Assembly: GCF_000374565.1 (NCBI RefSeq)
Contig: NZ_KB894698.1
Span: 1 to 64,000, forward strand
Direction: 5' to 3'
Length of the DNA stretch: 64,000 nt
Source: Siminovitchia fordii DSM 16014 = CIP 108821
Lineage (GTDB): Bacteria; Bacillota; Bacilli; Bacillales; Bacillaceae_C
Below are positions 16,881 through 24,963 of this stretch, in pieces (the first letter of the stretch is position 1; each line of letters begins with the position of its first letter). The position numbers were made by a program, and so were the translations under genes. The notes beneath the pieces were generated by a model. The model did not search any database and was not told the origin of the DNA. It worked only from the letters and a program-made list of their open reading frames with translations.

Positions 16881-17470
16881 TGTATGAGGGGAGCGGAAAA
16901 TTTGTTTCTAAGTAAATAATGCATGATCCGGAAAACGTTAAAGGATGGGTGGCAGATAAAACATTAACCTGCTATGGTGTGCAAATCCTGTTTAAAAGGA
17001 AAATGGTTTTCATGGAATACATAGAGAGAAATTCAGGAGAAATAAATGAAAATCAACATCAATAAAGTGTTTATTATCTAGATTCATAAAAGACAAAACT
17101 AGAATAAACATACGGATGAAAAAAGCTTTGCCTATTATAGGTTTCAAGGTATTTTCCATTTTTTTGAATTCATTATCTCCACTTTAGAGATCCGAGCTCG
17201 TATATTTGGCAACTTGGGGCGATGGAGTCGTCCTTGTCATGTTTTTCTAACTTCCTCAGATTGTACCATAGCCATATATTACTATGGTGGACATCCAGTG
17301 TATTTCCTTCCCCGAGAGTAAAACGCAGTGGGGGATGTCTAACAATACCTGCAGTATCAAATAAAAACACTTGAAGATTTATCCTCTGTCATTTACATTA
17401 TAAACAGAGCTTAATTCCAAAAAGGAATAAAGGTGATGGACACAGATATATTTTATCAGGGGGATGAAAA
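16881..17470. other. Long gap with gene debris
   Basis: A 48-codon frame at 16919-17065 (starting MHDPENVKGWVADKTL) lacks a ribosome binding site. On the minus strand a 65-codon frame at 17173-17370 (RHPPLRFTLGEGNTLDVHH) is protein-like in composition but unrecognised. Both could be remnants left by the rearrangement just upstream. An imperfect inverted repeat with GTTTATT and ATAAAC arms spans 17069-17109. The last ~70 bases hold the ROK gene's promoter and ribosome binding site. Confidence 0.4.
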
Positions 17471-18640
17471 TTGCTGAAAGAATTCCTGGCTGACGATTCT
17501 AGAAAAAATTCACTTTTAAAAGAGACATACAGACAGATCCAAAAGCGCAAATTCATTTCAAAAGCGGAGTTGATCGAGCTTTTACAGGCAAGGCCGACAA
17601 CGATGACCAGGACGATCGAGGAATTGCTCCAAAACGGCTGGATTAAGGAAGGAGGAATCGGTCCTTCCAGCGGTGGCCGTCCGCCAATCTTATATGAAAC
17701 GGTCAAGGAAGCTGCATGGGTTATCGGGATCGATATATCTCGGGCTGCCGTAAGAACGGTTCTGACGACGGTTGATTTTTCCATATTGGAGCGGCATGTC
17801 ATCCCGATGACGAAGGAACAGACGCCTGATGTTGTTTTTCAAGAGATCAATAATTTAATCGACAAATGGCTGGCGAAATATAATATATCCTTTAAAGACT
17901 TGCTCGGTATCGGGGTAGGAGCAGTTGGACCAATTCAAAGGAAAGAAGGAAAAATGGTGAATCCCGAATCATTTCTTTCTTCCGGATGGGAAAATGTTGA
18001 TATCAGGGAAAGGCTTTCCCGATTCCCCGTGCGCATTTTAGTTGATAATGGAGAAAATAGTGCGGCGGTGGCTGAATTTGTCAGGCATGGCGAATCGTTC
18101 CGCAATATTCTTTATTTTGTCCAAGGATACGGAATCAGGGGCGGTGTCATGAGTGATGGAAAAGTATTTAATTCCGACCGGGGGGATACAAGTGCCTTGG
18201 GACATGTTATTGTACAGGCAAACGGCAGGGTCTGCATATGTGGCAGGGAAGGATGTTTGAGCGCGTATGCATCTTTCCCTGTGATGGTTGAAGAATACAG
18301 AAGAGCCAGCGGTAAAAAGGAAATATCCTTTGAGGGTTTTTTGCAATTACTGAAAGAGAATGACCCCGAAGCAGTCCGGATTGCAAAAAAAGGCGCTTTC
18401 TACTTCGGAATCGGTCTGGCAAACATCATCAATTCGGTTCGTCCGGAACTCGTTGTTCTCCACGGCAGCCTTGTCTATGAGGTCCCTTTTTTTTATGAAG
18501 AAGCGACTGACTGCGCAAAATCCCATATGTATATGCCGGGTGCCTTGTCTCCTGCATTTAAAAAAGGCTCCTTAAAAGAAGAAGCCATTGCACTTGGAGC
18601 GGCCATGCAGGTGTTACAGTCATATTTTGATGTGGGCTAA
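17471..18640 (+). CDS. ROK family transcriptional repressor
   Basis: A 389-residue NagC/XylR-type ROK protein. Residues about 10-65 form a MarR-like winged helix (ISKAELIELLQARPTTMTR, then EELLQNGWIKEGG and the GGRPP wing). The ROK body follows with GIGVGAVGPI and the zinc-binding motif CICGREGCLSAYAS near 255. It would bind DNA and release it on binding a sugar or sugar-like ligand. TTG at 17471 follows AGGGGGATG at good spacing. The genes directly downstream encode a split chromate-type transporter, an unusual partner for a ROK regulator; co-transcription is possible because the gap is 53 bases. Confidence 0.85.
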   Translation: MLKEFLADDSRKNSLLKETYRQIQKRKFISKAELIELLQARPTTMTRTIEELLQNGWIKEGGIGPSSGGRPPILYETVKEAAWVIGIDISRAAVRTVLTTVDFSILERHVIPMTKEQTPDVVFQEINNLIDKWLAKYNISFKDLLGIGVGAVGPIQRKEGKMVNPESFLSSGWENVDIRERLSRFPVRILVDNGENSAAVAEFVRHGESFRNILYFVQGYGIRGGVMSDGKVFNSDRGDTSALGHVIVQANGRVCICGREGCLSAYASFPVMVEEYRRASGKKEISFEGFLQLLKENDPEAVRIAKKGAFYFGIGLANIINSVRPELVVLHGSLVYEVPFFYEEATDCAKSHMYMPGALSPAFKKGSLKEEAIALGAAMQVLQSYFDVG

Positions 18641-18693
18641 CAGGTATACTTTATTCTTAAAAGGAAAAAAGAAGAAAGGGGGCGTCTTTACAA

Positions 18694-19254
18694 ATGAAAG
18701 AAAAAAAGGTTCATTTACTCCTGCAGCTGTTTTGGACGTTCATGAAGATCAGCCCGGTCACATTTGGCGGGGGATTTGTCATGATGCCTCTAATGAAGAA
18801 AGAAGTTGTTGATAAGAAAAAATGGATTAAAGACGAAGAAATCGTCGATTCCATTGCACTTGCACAAGCAGCCCCTGGCTCAGTGGCGGTCAATTCGGCC
18901 GCTTTTGTCGGATATCGGATTGGGGGAGTGAAGGGAGCGATTGCCGCGACAATCGGTATGATGATTCCGACTTTTTTTATAGTCATCATTTTAAGCCTTT
19001 TATTTCTTACCGTCAGAAATAATCATTATGCAGAGGAAGCTTTTAAAGGGATCAGGCCGGCGGTCGTCGCCCTGATTGTATACGCTGCATGGACAACCGG
19101 CCGATCCTCTATTTCTGATAAGACAACCTTGACTATTATGGCATTGGCAGTCATACTGCTTATTTTCTTTCATATGCATCCTGTCCTTCTGATTACAGCA
19201 GGAATCTTAAGCGGGATCTCAATTAAAAAGTTGAAGTCATCAAAGAGGGAGTAA
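18694..19254 (+). CDS. Chromate transporter (CHR domain), first half
   Basis: A 186-residue membrane protein of the short-chain CHR family. The N-terminal signature FGGGFVMMPLMKKEVV is followed by AQAAPGSVAVNSAAFVGYR, both conserved in ChrA domains, with about five or six membrane helices. Short-chain ChrA proteins work as pairs of antiparallel halves, and the second half follows 41 bases downstream. They expel chromate in characterised cases, though physiological substrates are often unknown. GAAAGGGGGCG lies in front of ATG. Confidence 0.85.
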   Translation: MKEKKVHLLLQLFWTFMKISPVTFGGGFVMMPLMKKEVVDKKKWIKDEEIVDSIALAQAAPGSVAVNSAAFVGYRIGGVKGAIAATIGMMIPTFFIVIILSLLFLTVRNNHYAEEAFKGIRPAVVALIVYAAWTTGRSSISDKTTLTIMALAVILLIFFHMHPVLLITAGILSGISIKKLKSSKRE

Positions 19255-19294
19255 ATCGTCTAGATCAGAGGTCGACTAAGGAGGGGAACCGCAT

Positions 19295-19825
19295 ATGCTA
19301 TTGGATCTATTTCTTACGTTTTTGCTGGTCGGTTTTGTTTCATTCGGAGGTGGATACGCCATCATCCCGATGGTTGAATTGGAAGTTACACGTCATGGCT
19401 GGATGACATCCCAGGAACTGATCGATGTCATTGCGGTTGCCGGGATGTCGCCGGGGCCGATTGCCACGAACACAGCCGTTTTTATTGGTTTTCATACAGC
19501 TGGATTGCTCGGAGCTATTGTAGCGGCAGTTGCAATCACACTTCCTTCGGTTCTGATTGTATTCATCATCGCCGCTTTCTTTTACAAATTGTACGAAGCC
19601 CCCGCGGTACAATCCGCTTTTTATGGACTCCGTCCTGTCGTTACCGCGCTAATCATATTTGCAGCCTATTCATTCGCTGGCTCTAACGGCCTATTCTCTC
19701 TTTCGGAAGAGGCGTTGCCAGGAGGCCTCCTGTTTTTATTCTGCTTATTTGCCCTGATGAAATTCAAATGGCATCCCGCATTGATCATCCTCATCGCCGG
19801 TTTTGCAGGCATTGTCATATACTGA
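19295..19825 (+). CDS. Chromate transporter (CHR domain), second half
   Basis: A 176-residue CHR-domain protein, partner of the preceding gene. The signature is SFGGGYAIIPMVELEV, then VAGMSPGPIATNTAVFIGF. About six hydrophobic segments. The CHR pair is arranged head to tail with an AAGGAGGGGAA ribosome binding site, as expected for a heterodimeric exporter. Confidence 0.85.
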   Translation: MLLDLFLTFLLVGFVSFGGGYAIIPMVELEVTRHGWMTSQELIDVIAVAGMSPGPIATNTAVFIGFHTAGLLGAIVAAVAITLPSVLIVFIIAAFFYKLYEAPAVQSAFYGLRPVVTALIIFAAYSFAGSNGLFSLSEEALPGGLLFLFCLFALMKFKWHPALIILIAGFAGIVIY

Positions 19826-19915
19826 GACAATTACATTTGATATTGCACCTTCTGCCAGGCTAGGCTAATCTAGTATCACGGACTGGAAGGCTCTGTCGGG
19901 AGGTGTAGCTTTCTG

Positions 19916-21949
19916 TTGAAAAAACTTGTCATTATTTTTATAAGTTTTATTTTAGTATTCTTTCCTGTATCAGCTCAAGGGGATCAAGATGAAAGCCCTG
20001 CAAATGGGAAAAGTGTGAATTCTCTTGAAATTAAGGTTTTGAAGGTTGGTTTTGATCCGAAATCTCCGCCTTATCAATTTATCCGTGATGACCGGTATGT
20101 CGGTTTTAATATTGATTTGATAGAAAAAATTGCCGAGGATCAGAATTTCCGGGTGCAATATGTTCCGCTTACCATCAACCAGAGCATTGAAGCCCTTCGT
20201 GAAGGAGAGATCGATATCATCCTGGGGGTACCGTTCACGGCCGAATTTAGTGAAGTGGTTGATTTTACTGATCGGTATTTGACTTCTTCAGTTGGCGTCT
20301 TAGTTCCAGAGGGCAGTCCGATCAAGGAGCTCACTGATCTTCAAGGCAAGAGGGTTGCTATTCAGTACAATACAATGGAATATGGCTTTCTGAGGAATAT
20401 TCGGCATATCCATTATCACTCTGCCCACAATGTGAAAACCGGTCTTGAGGTTTTGTACAAGGAACGAGCGGATGCCTATGTCGGGAATCAGATTACAGCA
20501 AAATATCTATTGAAAGAAAAAGGGCTGGAAGATCAATATCAATTTTTAGACAGCCACTTATTGCCGCTTGAATACTCTTTTGCTGTTCAAAAAGGGAACT
20601 ATCAATTGATGCATCATTTGAATATAGGAATTCGGCAACTTAAACTGACGGACAGCTATTCCGAAATATATAATGAGTGGTTTGAAGATTTTGAGTCGCC
20701 ATTGAGCGAAAAATTAAAGAAAATCCGTGAGATGCTCATTTTTATTGTTGTCTCGGCGCTTATCATCTTCTTGCTGGGATTTCGTTGGAACCGAATCCTC
20801 CAGCGGGAAGTCAATCGAAAGACGAAAGACTTGCAAGCAATGAATCTGTCTTTAATAGAACAGGTTCAAAAAACCAAAAACAGCGACCAGTTCAAAGAGC
20901 AGATTTTAGAATCCAGCGCCAGAGGAGTCGTCACGTGTAACCATAATGGCATCATTACAACAATCAATAGTGTCGCCCTCGAAATGATGGGGGAAAAGCA
21001 AAAGCCGGAAGGAAAAAAAGCAAGTGATTTTCCTTTTCTATGGAATATGCTTGAAGGGAATATGGATGAAACAATCAAATCGGGAAAGAAGTTAATCGGA
21101 AAAGAACGGAAGGCGGCACTTCCGGGTAGGGAAGATTCCTATTTACGTTATGATATCCAGCCGTTATATAATTTCGAGAAAAGAACTACAGGCGTCCTCC
21201 TCTTTTTTGAAGATATTACAGCGGAAAAGAGAATTAAGGACCAATTGCAGGAACAGGAAAAGAGCCGTGCCCTGATTCAGCTTGTTGCAGGACTGGCACA
21301 TGAGATCCGAAACCCACTCACATCCATCAAAACATTTGTTCAACTTATCCCGATAAAAATGGACAATGAGAGGTTCCGAAATGAAATCTCCACTCTTGTA
21401 CCGAAAGAGATCGAGCGCCTTAATCAGCTTGTGGAAGGGTTGATTAATTACGCCAAGCCGGAGAGCGGTGTTGCAAAACCCCTTAATTTGGAAAAGCTCA
21501 TCCAATCTACGATTATTTTATTTAAACAGGAGGCAGAAAATAAAAATATCGAAATCAGGTGGGAAGTGGAGGCTGATTTATGGATTGAGGCGGATGAGAG
21601 CCAAATAAGCCAAGTATTGATCAACCTGTTTCTCAATGCTATTGAATCGATGGATAACAAAAGGAAAAATAATCAAGAACAGGAGACATTATCCCTTTTT
21701 ATAAGGGCCTGTCGGTCCGGAGAAACGGTGGTCGTGAAACTTTCCGACCAAGGGGAAGGGATATCGGAAGAAGAGATAGGAAAAATTTTCGAACCTTTCT
21801 ATACGTCAAAAGCATCAGGCGCCGGGCTTGGGCTCTCTCTTTCAAAGCAATATATAATAGAGAATAACGGATCCCTGACAGTCGAAAGTGAACCGGGCAT
21901 CGGAAGTATATTTGAGCTGAGGTTTCCTAAAAAGGAGAATCAAGAATGA
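19916..21949 (+). CDS. Sensor histidine kinase with periplasmic-binding-type input domain
   Basis: A 677-residue membrane kinase. Order: signal peptide (1-22), extracellular SBP_bac_3-like domain (about 40-265; VGFDPKSPPYQFIRDDRYVGFNIDLI), one membrane helix (about 273-291), a PAS-like domain (about 325-430), HisKA with the phospho-accepting histidine in LAHEIRNPLTSIK, and an ATPase domain with NLFLNAIESM, DQGEGISEEE and GLGLSLSKQYI. The input domain suggests direct sensing of an external amino-acid-like or organic-acid solute. TTG start behind GGGAGGTG. It overlaps the response regulator by four bases, and the pair precedes two TRAP transporters, so it probably controls them. Confidence 0.9.
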   Translation: MKKLVIIFISFILVFFPVSAQGDQDESPANGKSVNSLEIKVLKVGFDPKSPPYQFIRDDRYVGFNIDLIEKIAEDQNFRVQYVPLTINQSIEALREGEIDIILGVPFTAEFSEVVDFTDRYLTSSVGVLVPEGSPIKELTDLQGKRVAIQYNTMEYGFLRNIRHIHYHSAHNVKTGLEVLYKERADAYVGNQITAKYLLKEKGLEDQYQFLDSHLLPLEYSFAVQKGNYQLMHHLNIGIRQLKLTDSYSEIYNEWFEDFESPLSEKLKKIREMLIFIVVSALIIFLLGFRWNRILQREVNRKTKDLQAMNLSLIEQVQKTKNSDQFKEQILESSARGVVTCNHNGIITTINSVALEMMGEKQKPEGKKASDFPFLWNMLEGNMDETIKSGKKLIGKERKAALPGREDSYLRYDIQPLYNFEKRTTGVLLFFEDITAEKRIKDQLQEQEKSRALIQLVAGLAHEIRNPLTSIKTFVQLIPIKMDNERFRNEISTLVPKEIERLNQLVEGLINYAKPESGVAKPLNLEKLIQSTIILFKQEAENKNIEIRWEVEADLWIEADESQISQVLINLFLNAIESMDNKRKNNQEQETLSLFIRACRSGETVVVKLSDQGEGISEEEIGKIFEPFYTSKASGAGLGLSLSKQYIIENNGSLTVESEPGIGSIFELRFPKKENQE

Positions 21950-23325
21950 AAGTTTTAATCATAGATGATGAACAGGCCATTTGTTCTTCATTGAAGTTTG
22001 CGTTGGAAGATGAGTTTGAAGTGAAAGCAATGACAGATCCCTATAAAGGGCTTGCAATATTAAAAGAACAGGAGTTTGACTTTTGTCTGCTTGACCTTAA
22101 AATCGGTGCTGTGAACGGGCTTGATATATTAGAAGAAATTAAAATTATCCAGCCCGCCACAGTTGTTGTGATGATGACAGCGTACGGTTCCATTTCTTCT
22201 TCTGTGGAAGCAATAAAGAAGGGAGCTTATTCTTATCTTACAAAGCCCCTTCATATGGAAGAACTATTTTCTACGATGCGACAGGCAGTAAAATTCCAGC
22301 AGTTGAACAAAAAAGTGGAATATTTAAGCCAGGAACTGGAAAAGAGGTATGCTTACGAAGGGATCATCGGGAACAGTCCGGCCATGAAACATGTTTTTGA
22401 ATTGATAGATAAAGTGAAAGATATTGATTCAAACATACTTGTCACAGGAGAAAGCGGGACAGGCAAGGAATTGGTCGTCAGGGCAATCCATTATTCTGGA
22501 AAAAGGAAAAGGGAGCATTTTGAAGTAGTCAATTGTTCTGCCATCCCGGAAAATCTACTTGAAAGCGAACTGTTCGGCCATGAAAAGGGCGCTTTTACTG
22601 GAGCTATGTCTAAAAGGGAGGGTAAGTTCGAGCTTGCCCAGGGTGGAACGATTTTCCTTGATGAAATAGGAGAAATGCCTTTATCCCTGCAAGCCAAACT
22701 TCTTCGGGTCATACAGCAGCGGGAAGTGACTCCGCTTGGAGCGGTTAAACCGGTCAAGCTTGATGTCAGAATCATCGCAGCAACAAACAGAGATTTAAAA
22801 CAAGCAGTAGAACAAGGAATTTTTAGGGAAGATCTTTACTACCGCCTCAATGTATTGGAAATCACTTTACCCTCATTAAGGGAAAGGCGGCAAGATTTGC
22901 CGCTTTTGATCAATCACTTTATCGATGAATTCAATAAAGAGCTGAACAAGAAGATTAAAGGTTTTTCAGAAGAAGCACTAAAATGGCTTTTACATTATGA
23001 CTATCCGGGAAATATTCGCGAGCTTGCCAATATTGTGGAGTCTGCCATGATTGTTGAAAAAGTGGACAAACACGGATTGGTGGACCTGCCAAGAAGGTAT
23101 ACCCAAAAGCTGGTACAGCAGGGGGAAGATGTTGATACAATTGAAGCGGCAGCCAATATGCTTGCGGGAAATCCATTGAAGGAAATTGAAAAGAAAGTGA
23201 TACTGGCCACACTAAAGAAGAATGGTAACCACAGAAAAAAAACAGCGGAGATGCTGGGGATCAGTGAGCGAGGATTGCGTGAAAAGCTGAAAAATTATAA
23301 AGAAAGCGGCAAAACATTCCCTTGA
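21946..23325 (+). CDS. Sigma-54-dependent response regulator (NtrC/DctD type)
   Basis: A 459-residue activator. The receiver domain (1-120) has IIDDEQ, the phosphorylated aspartate in FCLLDLKIG and KP in YLTKPL. The AAA+ domain (about 140-370) has Walker A GESGTGKE and the sigma-54 contact loop GAFTGA. A Fis-type helix-turn-helix ends the protein (HRKKTAEMLGISERGLREKL). It shares an ATGA overlap with the kinase. A -24/-12 promoter occurs 70 bases after its stop, ahead of the TRAP-TAXI genes, which are therefore the likely target, analogous to DctB/DctD controlling dicarboxylate uptake. Confidence 0.92.
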   Translation: MKVLIIDDEQAICSSLKFALEDEFEVKAMTDPYKGLAILKEQEFDFCLLDLKIGAVNGLDILEEIKIIQPATVVVMMTAYGSISSSVEAIKKGAYSYLTKPLHMEELFSTMRQAVKFQQLNKKVEYLSQELEKRYAYEGIIGNSPAMKHVFELIDKVKDIDSNILVTGESGTGKELVVRAIHYSGKRKREHFEVVNCSAIPENLLESELFGHEKGAFTGAMSKREGKFELAQGGTIFLDEIGEMPLSLQAKLLRVIQQREVTPLGAVKPVKLDVRIIAATNRDLKQAVEQGIFREDLYYRLNVLEITLPSLRERRQDLPLLINHFIDEFNKELNKKIKGFSEEALKWLLHYDYPGNIRELANIVESAMIVEKVDKHGLVDLPRRYTQKLVQQGEDVDTIEAAANMLAGNPLKEIEKKVILATLKKNGNHRKKTAEMLGISERGLREKLKNYKESGKTFP

Positions 23326-23350
23326 GCGGAAATTTTTGCCGCATTTTTTT
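23306..23350 (+). terminator. Intrinsic terminator overlapping the regulator stop
   Basis: GCGGCAAAA at 23306-23314 pairs with TTTTGCCGC at 23334-23342, followed by seven T. It separates the two-component genes from the transport operon. Confidence 0.8.
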
Positions 23351-23392
23351 ATGTTCGACAATGGAAGCGCTTGAAAAGACAGGCTTTTTTAG

Positions 23393-23410
23393 TTGGCATG
23401 GATTTTGCAA
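23393..23410 (+). promoter_or_regulatory. Sigma-54 promoter of the first TRAP operon
   Basis: TTGGCATGGATTTTGCAA: GG and GC doublets are separated by exactly ten bases, matching the -24/-12 consensus. It lies 45 bases before the solute-binding protein and just after a sigma-54 activator gene. Confidence 0.85.
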
Positions 23411-23454
23411 TTTAAGAATACGAGAGCAATATTACAAATGGAGGGTCAAAAAAG

Positions 23455-24447
23455 ATGAAAAAATTATGGGTATTACTTTTTGCTCTAATACTTGTATTAG
23501 CAGCATGCGGGGGCAAAGATAAGAGTGCCTCGGACAGTAAGGGGAAAGACGGAGAAGCCTCATTTGACGACTTGTTCGTTACCATCGCCACAGGCGGTAC
23601 GTCAGGAGTCTACTACCCAATGGGGGGAGCGCTTGCAACGATTTTGGAAGACAATCTTGGGATCGATGCTTCGGTTCAGGCAACACAGGCCTCGGTTGAG
23701 AACGTAAATTTGATTCTGAGTGATCGCGCTGAGTTGGCCTTTATCACTGGGGACACTGGATTCCAGGCTTATGAAGGATCAGGTGCATTTGAAAAGGAAG
23801 GAGCAAAAAAAGACTTAAGAGCACTTGCTTCGTTTTATCCTAACTACCTGCAAATCATTGCAACTGAAGATTCAGGTATCAAATCTTTTAAAGACTTAAA
23901 AGGGAAAAAGATTGCGGTCGGTGCACCAAACTCTGGTACTGAGCTTGCTGCACGGGTTCTGTTGGAAGGCCATGGAATGAGCTATGATGATATTACACCT
24001 GACTACTTATCTTTTGCAGAAGCAGCAGAGCAAATGAAAAACGGTATTATTGATGCGGCTATTTTAAGCAGTGGAATTCCAAACTCTGCCATTATGGATT
24101 TGGAAACAACGCATGGTGTTAACTTCCTTCCAATCGAAGACGATGCAATGAAATATCTGACAGAAAAATACTCTTATCTAAAAGAGGCAAAAATCCCTGC
24201 CGGCTCATACAGCAATAAGGAAGATATTCCGGCAATTTCTATTACAAATGCATTGATTGTAAGCAAGGACTTATCAGAAGAAGAAGTGTACCATATTACG
24301 AAAGCGATTTATGAAAATCTCGATACTTTGAAAAATGCCCACAGTGCAGCAGAAGATATCGATGTGAAGAATGCTCCGGAAGGACTTGGCATTCCATTGC
24401 ATCCGGGGGCTGAGAAGTATTATAAAGAAGAAGGCGTTATAAAATAA
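23455..24447 (+). CDS. TRAP transporter TAXI-family solute-binding lipoprotein
   Basis: A 330-residue lipoprotein: MKKLWVLLFALILVLAAC with lipobox cysteine at 19. The TAXI fold is in normal order: IATGGTSGVYYPMGG at the start, IKSFKDLKGKKIAVGAPNSGTE at the crossover into domain 2, and PLHPGAEKYYKEEG at the end. It should capture a solute outside the membrane and deliver it to the fused permease two genes downstream. The sigma-54 promoter directly upstream ties it to the kinase/regulator pair. A strong hairpin follows. This protein is the reference against which the permuted protein at 27.1 kb is recognised. Confidence 0.92.
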   Translation: MKKLWVLLFALILVLAACGGKDKSASDSKGKDGEASFDDLFVTIATGGTSGVYYPMGGALATILEDNLGIDASVQATQASVENVNLILSDRAELAFITGDTGFQAYEGSGAFEKEGAKKDLRALASFYPNYLQIIATEDSGIKSFKDLKGKKIAVGAPNSGTELAARVLLEGHGMSYDDITPDYLSFAEAAEQMKNGIIDAAILSSGIPNSAIMDLETTHGVNFLPIEDDAMKYLTEKYSYLKEAKIPAGSYSNKEDIPAISITNALIVSKDLSEEEVYHITKAIYENLDTLKNAHSAAEDIDVKNAPEGLGIPLHPGAEKYYKEEGVIK

Positions 24448-24463
24448 ACAGTCAAACACAAAA

Positions 24464-24491
24464 AAGAAGGAGTTGGCTCCAACTCCTTCTT
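24464..24491 (+). terminator. Intra-operon hairpin after the TAXI gene
   Basis: A perfect 13-bp inverted repeat, AAGAAGGAGTTGG with CCAACTCCTTCTT and a two-base centre. There is no T-run, so it probably acts as an mRNA 3' stabiliser or partial terminator, giving more binding protein than permease. Confidence 0.6.
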
Positions 24492-24515
24492 CTTAAAAAA
24501 AGCTTTTGGATTGTC

Positions 24516-24959
24516 ATGATCATTTTTATTATTCTTACATCCTTTTTTATGTATTATAAACATCAATCTCTCGAACTGGTCCTGTGCGATCAAGAAGATG
24601 GGACTGAGTACATAAGAGAAGAAGTCAACCCAGACGATGAAATCATCGTTCACTGGAGACATTCGGTGGAAAGAACGATTTGGGAAGAAAAACTGAAGAT
24701 TGAAAAAGATGGAACCTTTACTTTGACAGAAACCCGTTTTCAATCATTTGGAGCAGGAGTTCCCAATGAAAAGGGCGGGAAAGTATCAATCAAAGATGGA
24801 TATGTAGTCATGGAAGATTTAAATGAGACAAAGCCGGCTTATTATTGGATTCATTCCCAACTGGCTGAATTGACGGTATATAAAAATGGAAAAGAACTTC
24901 TGCTGCCTGATGATATTCCTCATCATCATAAAGTGGAGATGATTATAGAGAAGGGGTGA
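24516..24959 (+). CDS. DUF1850 family protein
   Basis: A 147-residue protein with one N-terminal hydrophobic segment (MIIFIILTSFFMYY) and an extracytoplasmic body. The pattern HWRHSVERTIWEEKLKI with FQSFGAGVPNE is characteristic of DUF1850 proteins, which are regularly encoded between TAXI binding proteins and TRAP fused permeases. The role is unknown; an accessory part of the transporter is inferred. No clear ribosome binding site precedes ATG 24516, and coding potential in the same frame extends a few codons upstream (KSFWIV), so the true start is uncertain. Confidence 0.75.
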   Translation: MIIFIILTSFFMYYKHQSLELVLCDQEDGTEYIREEVNPDDEIIVHWRHSVERTIWEEKLKIEKDGTFTLTETRFQSFGAGVPNEKGGKVSIKDGYVVMEDLNETKPAYYWIHSQLAELTVYKNGKELLLPDDIPHHHKVEMIIEKG

Positions 24960-24963
24960 CAAA

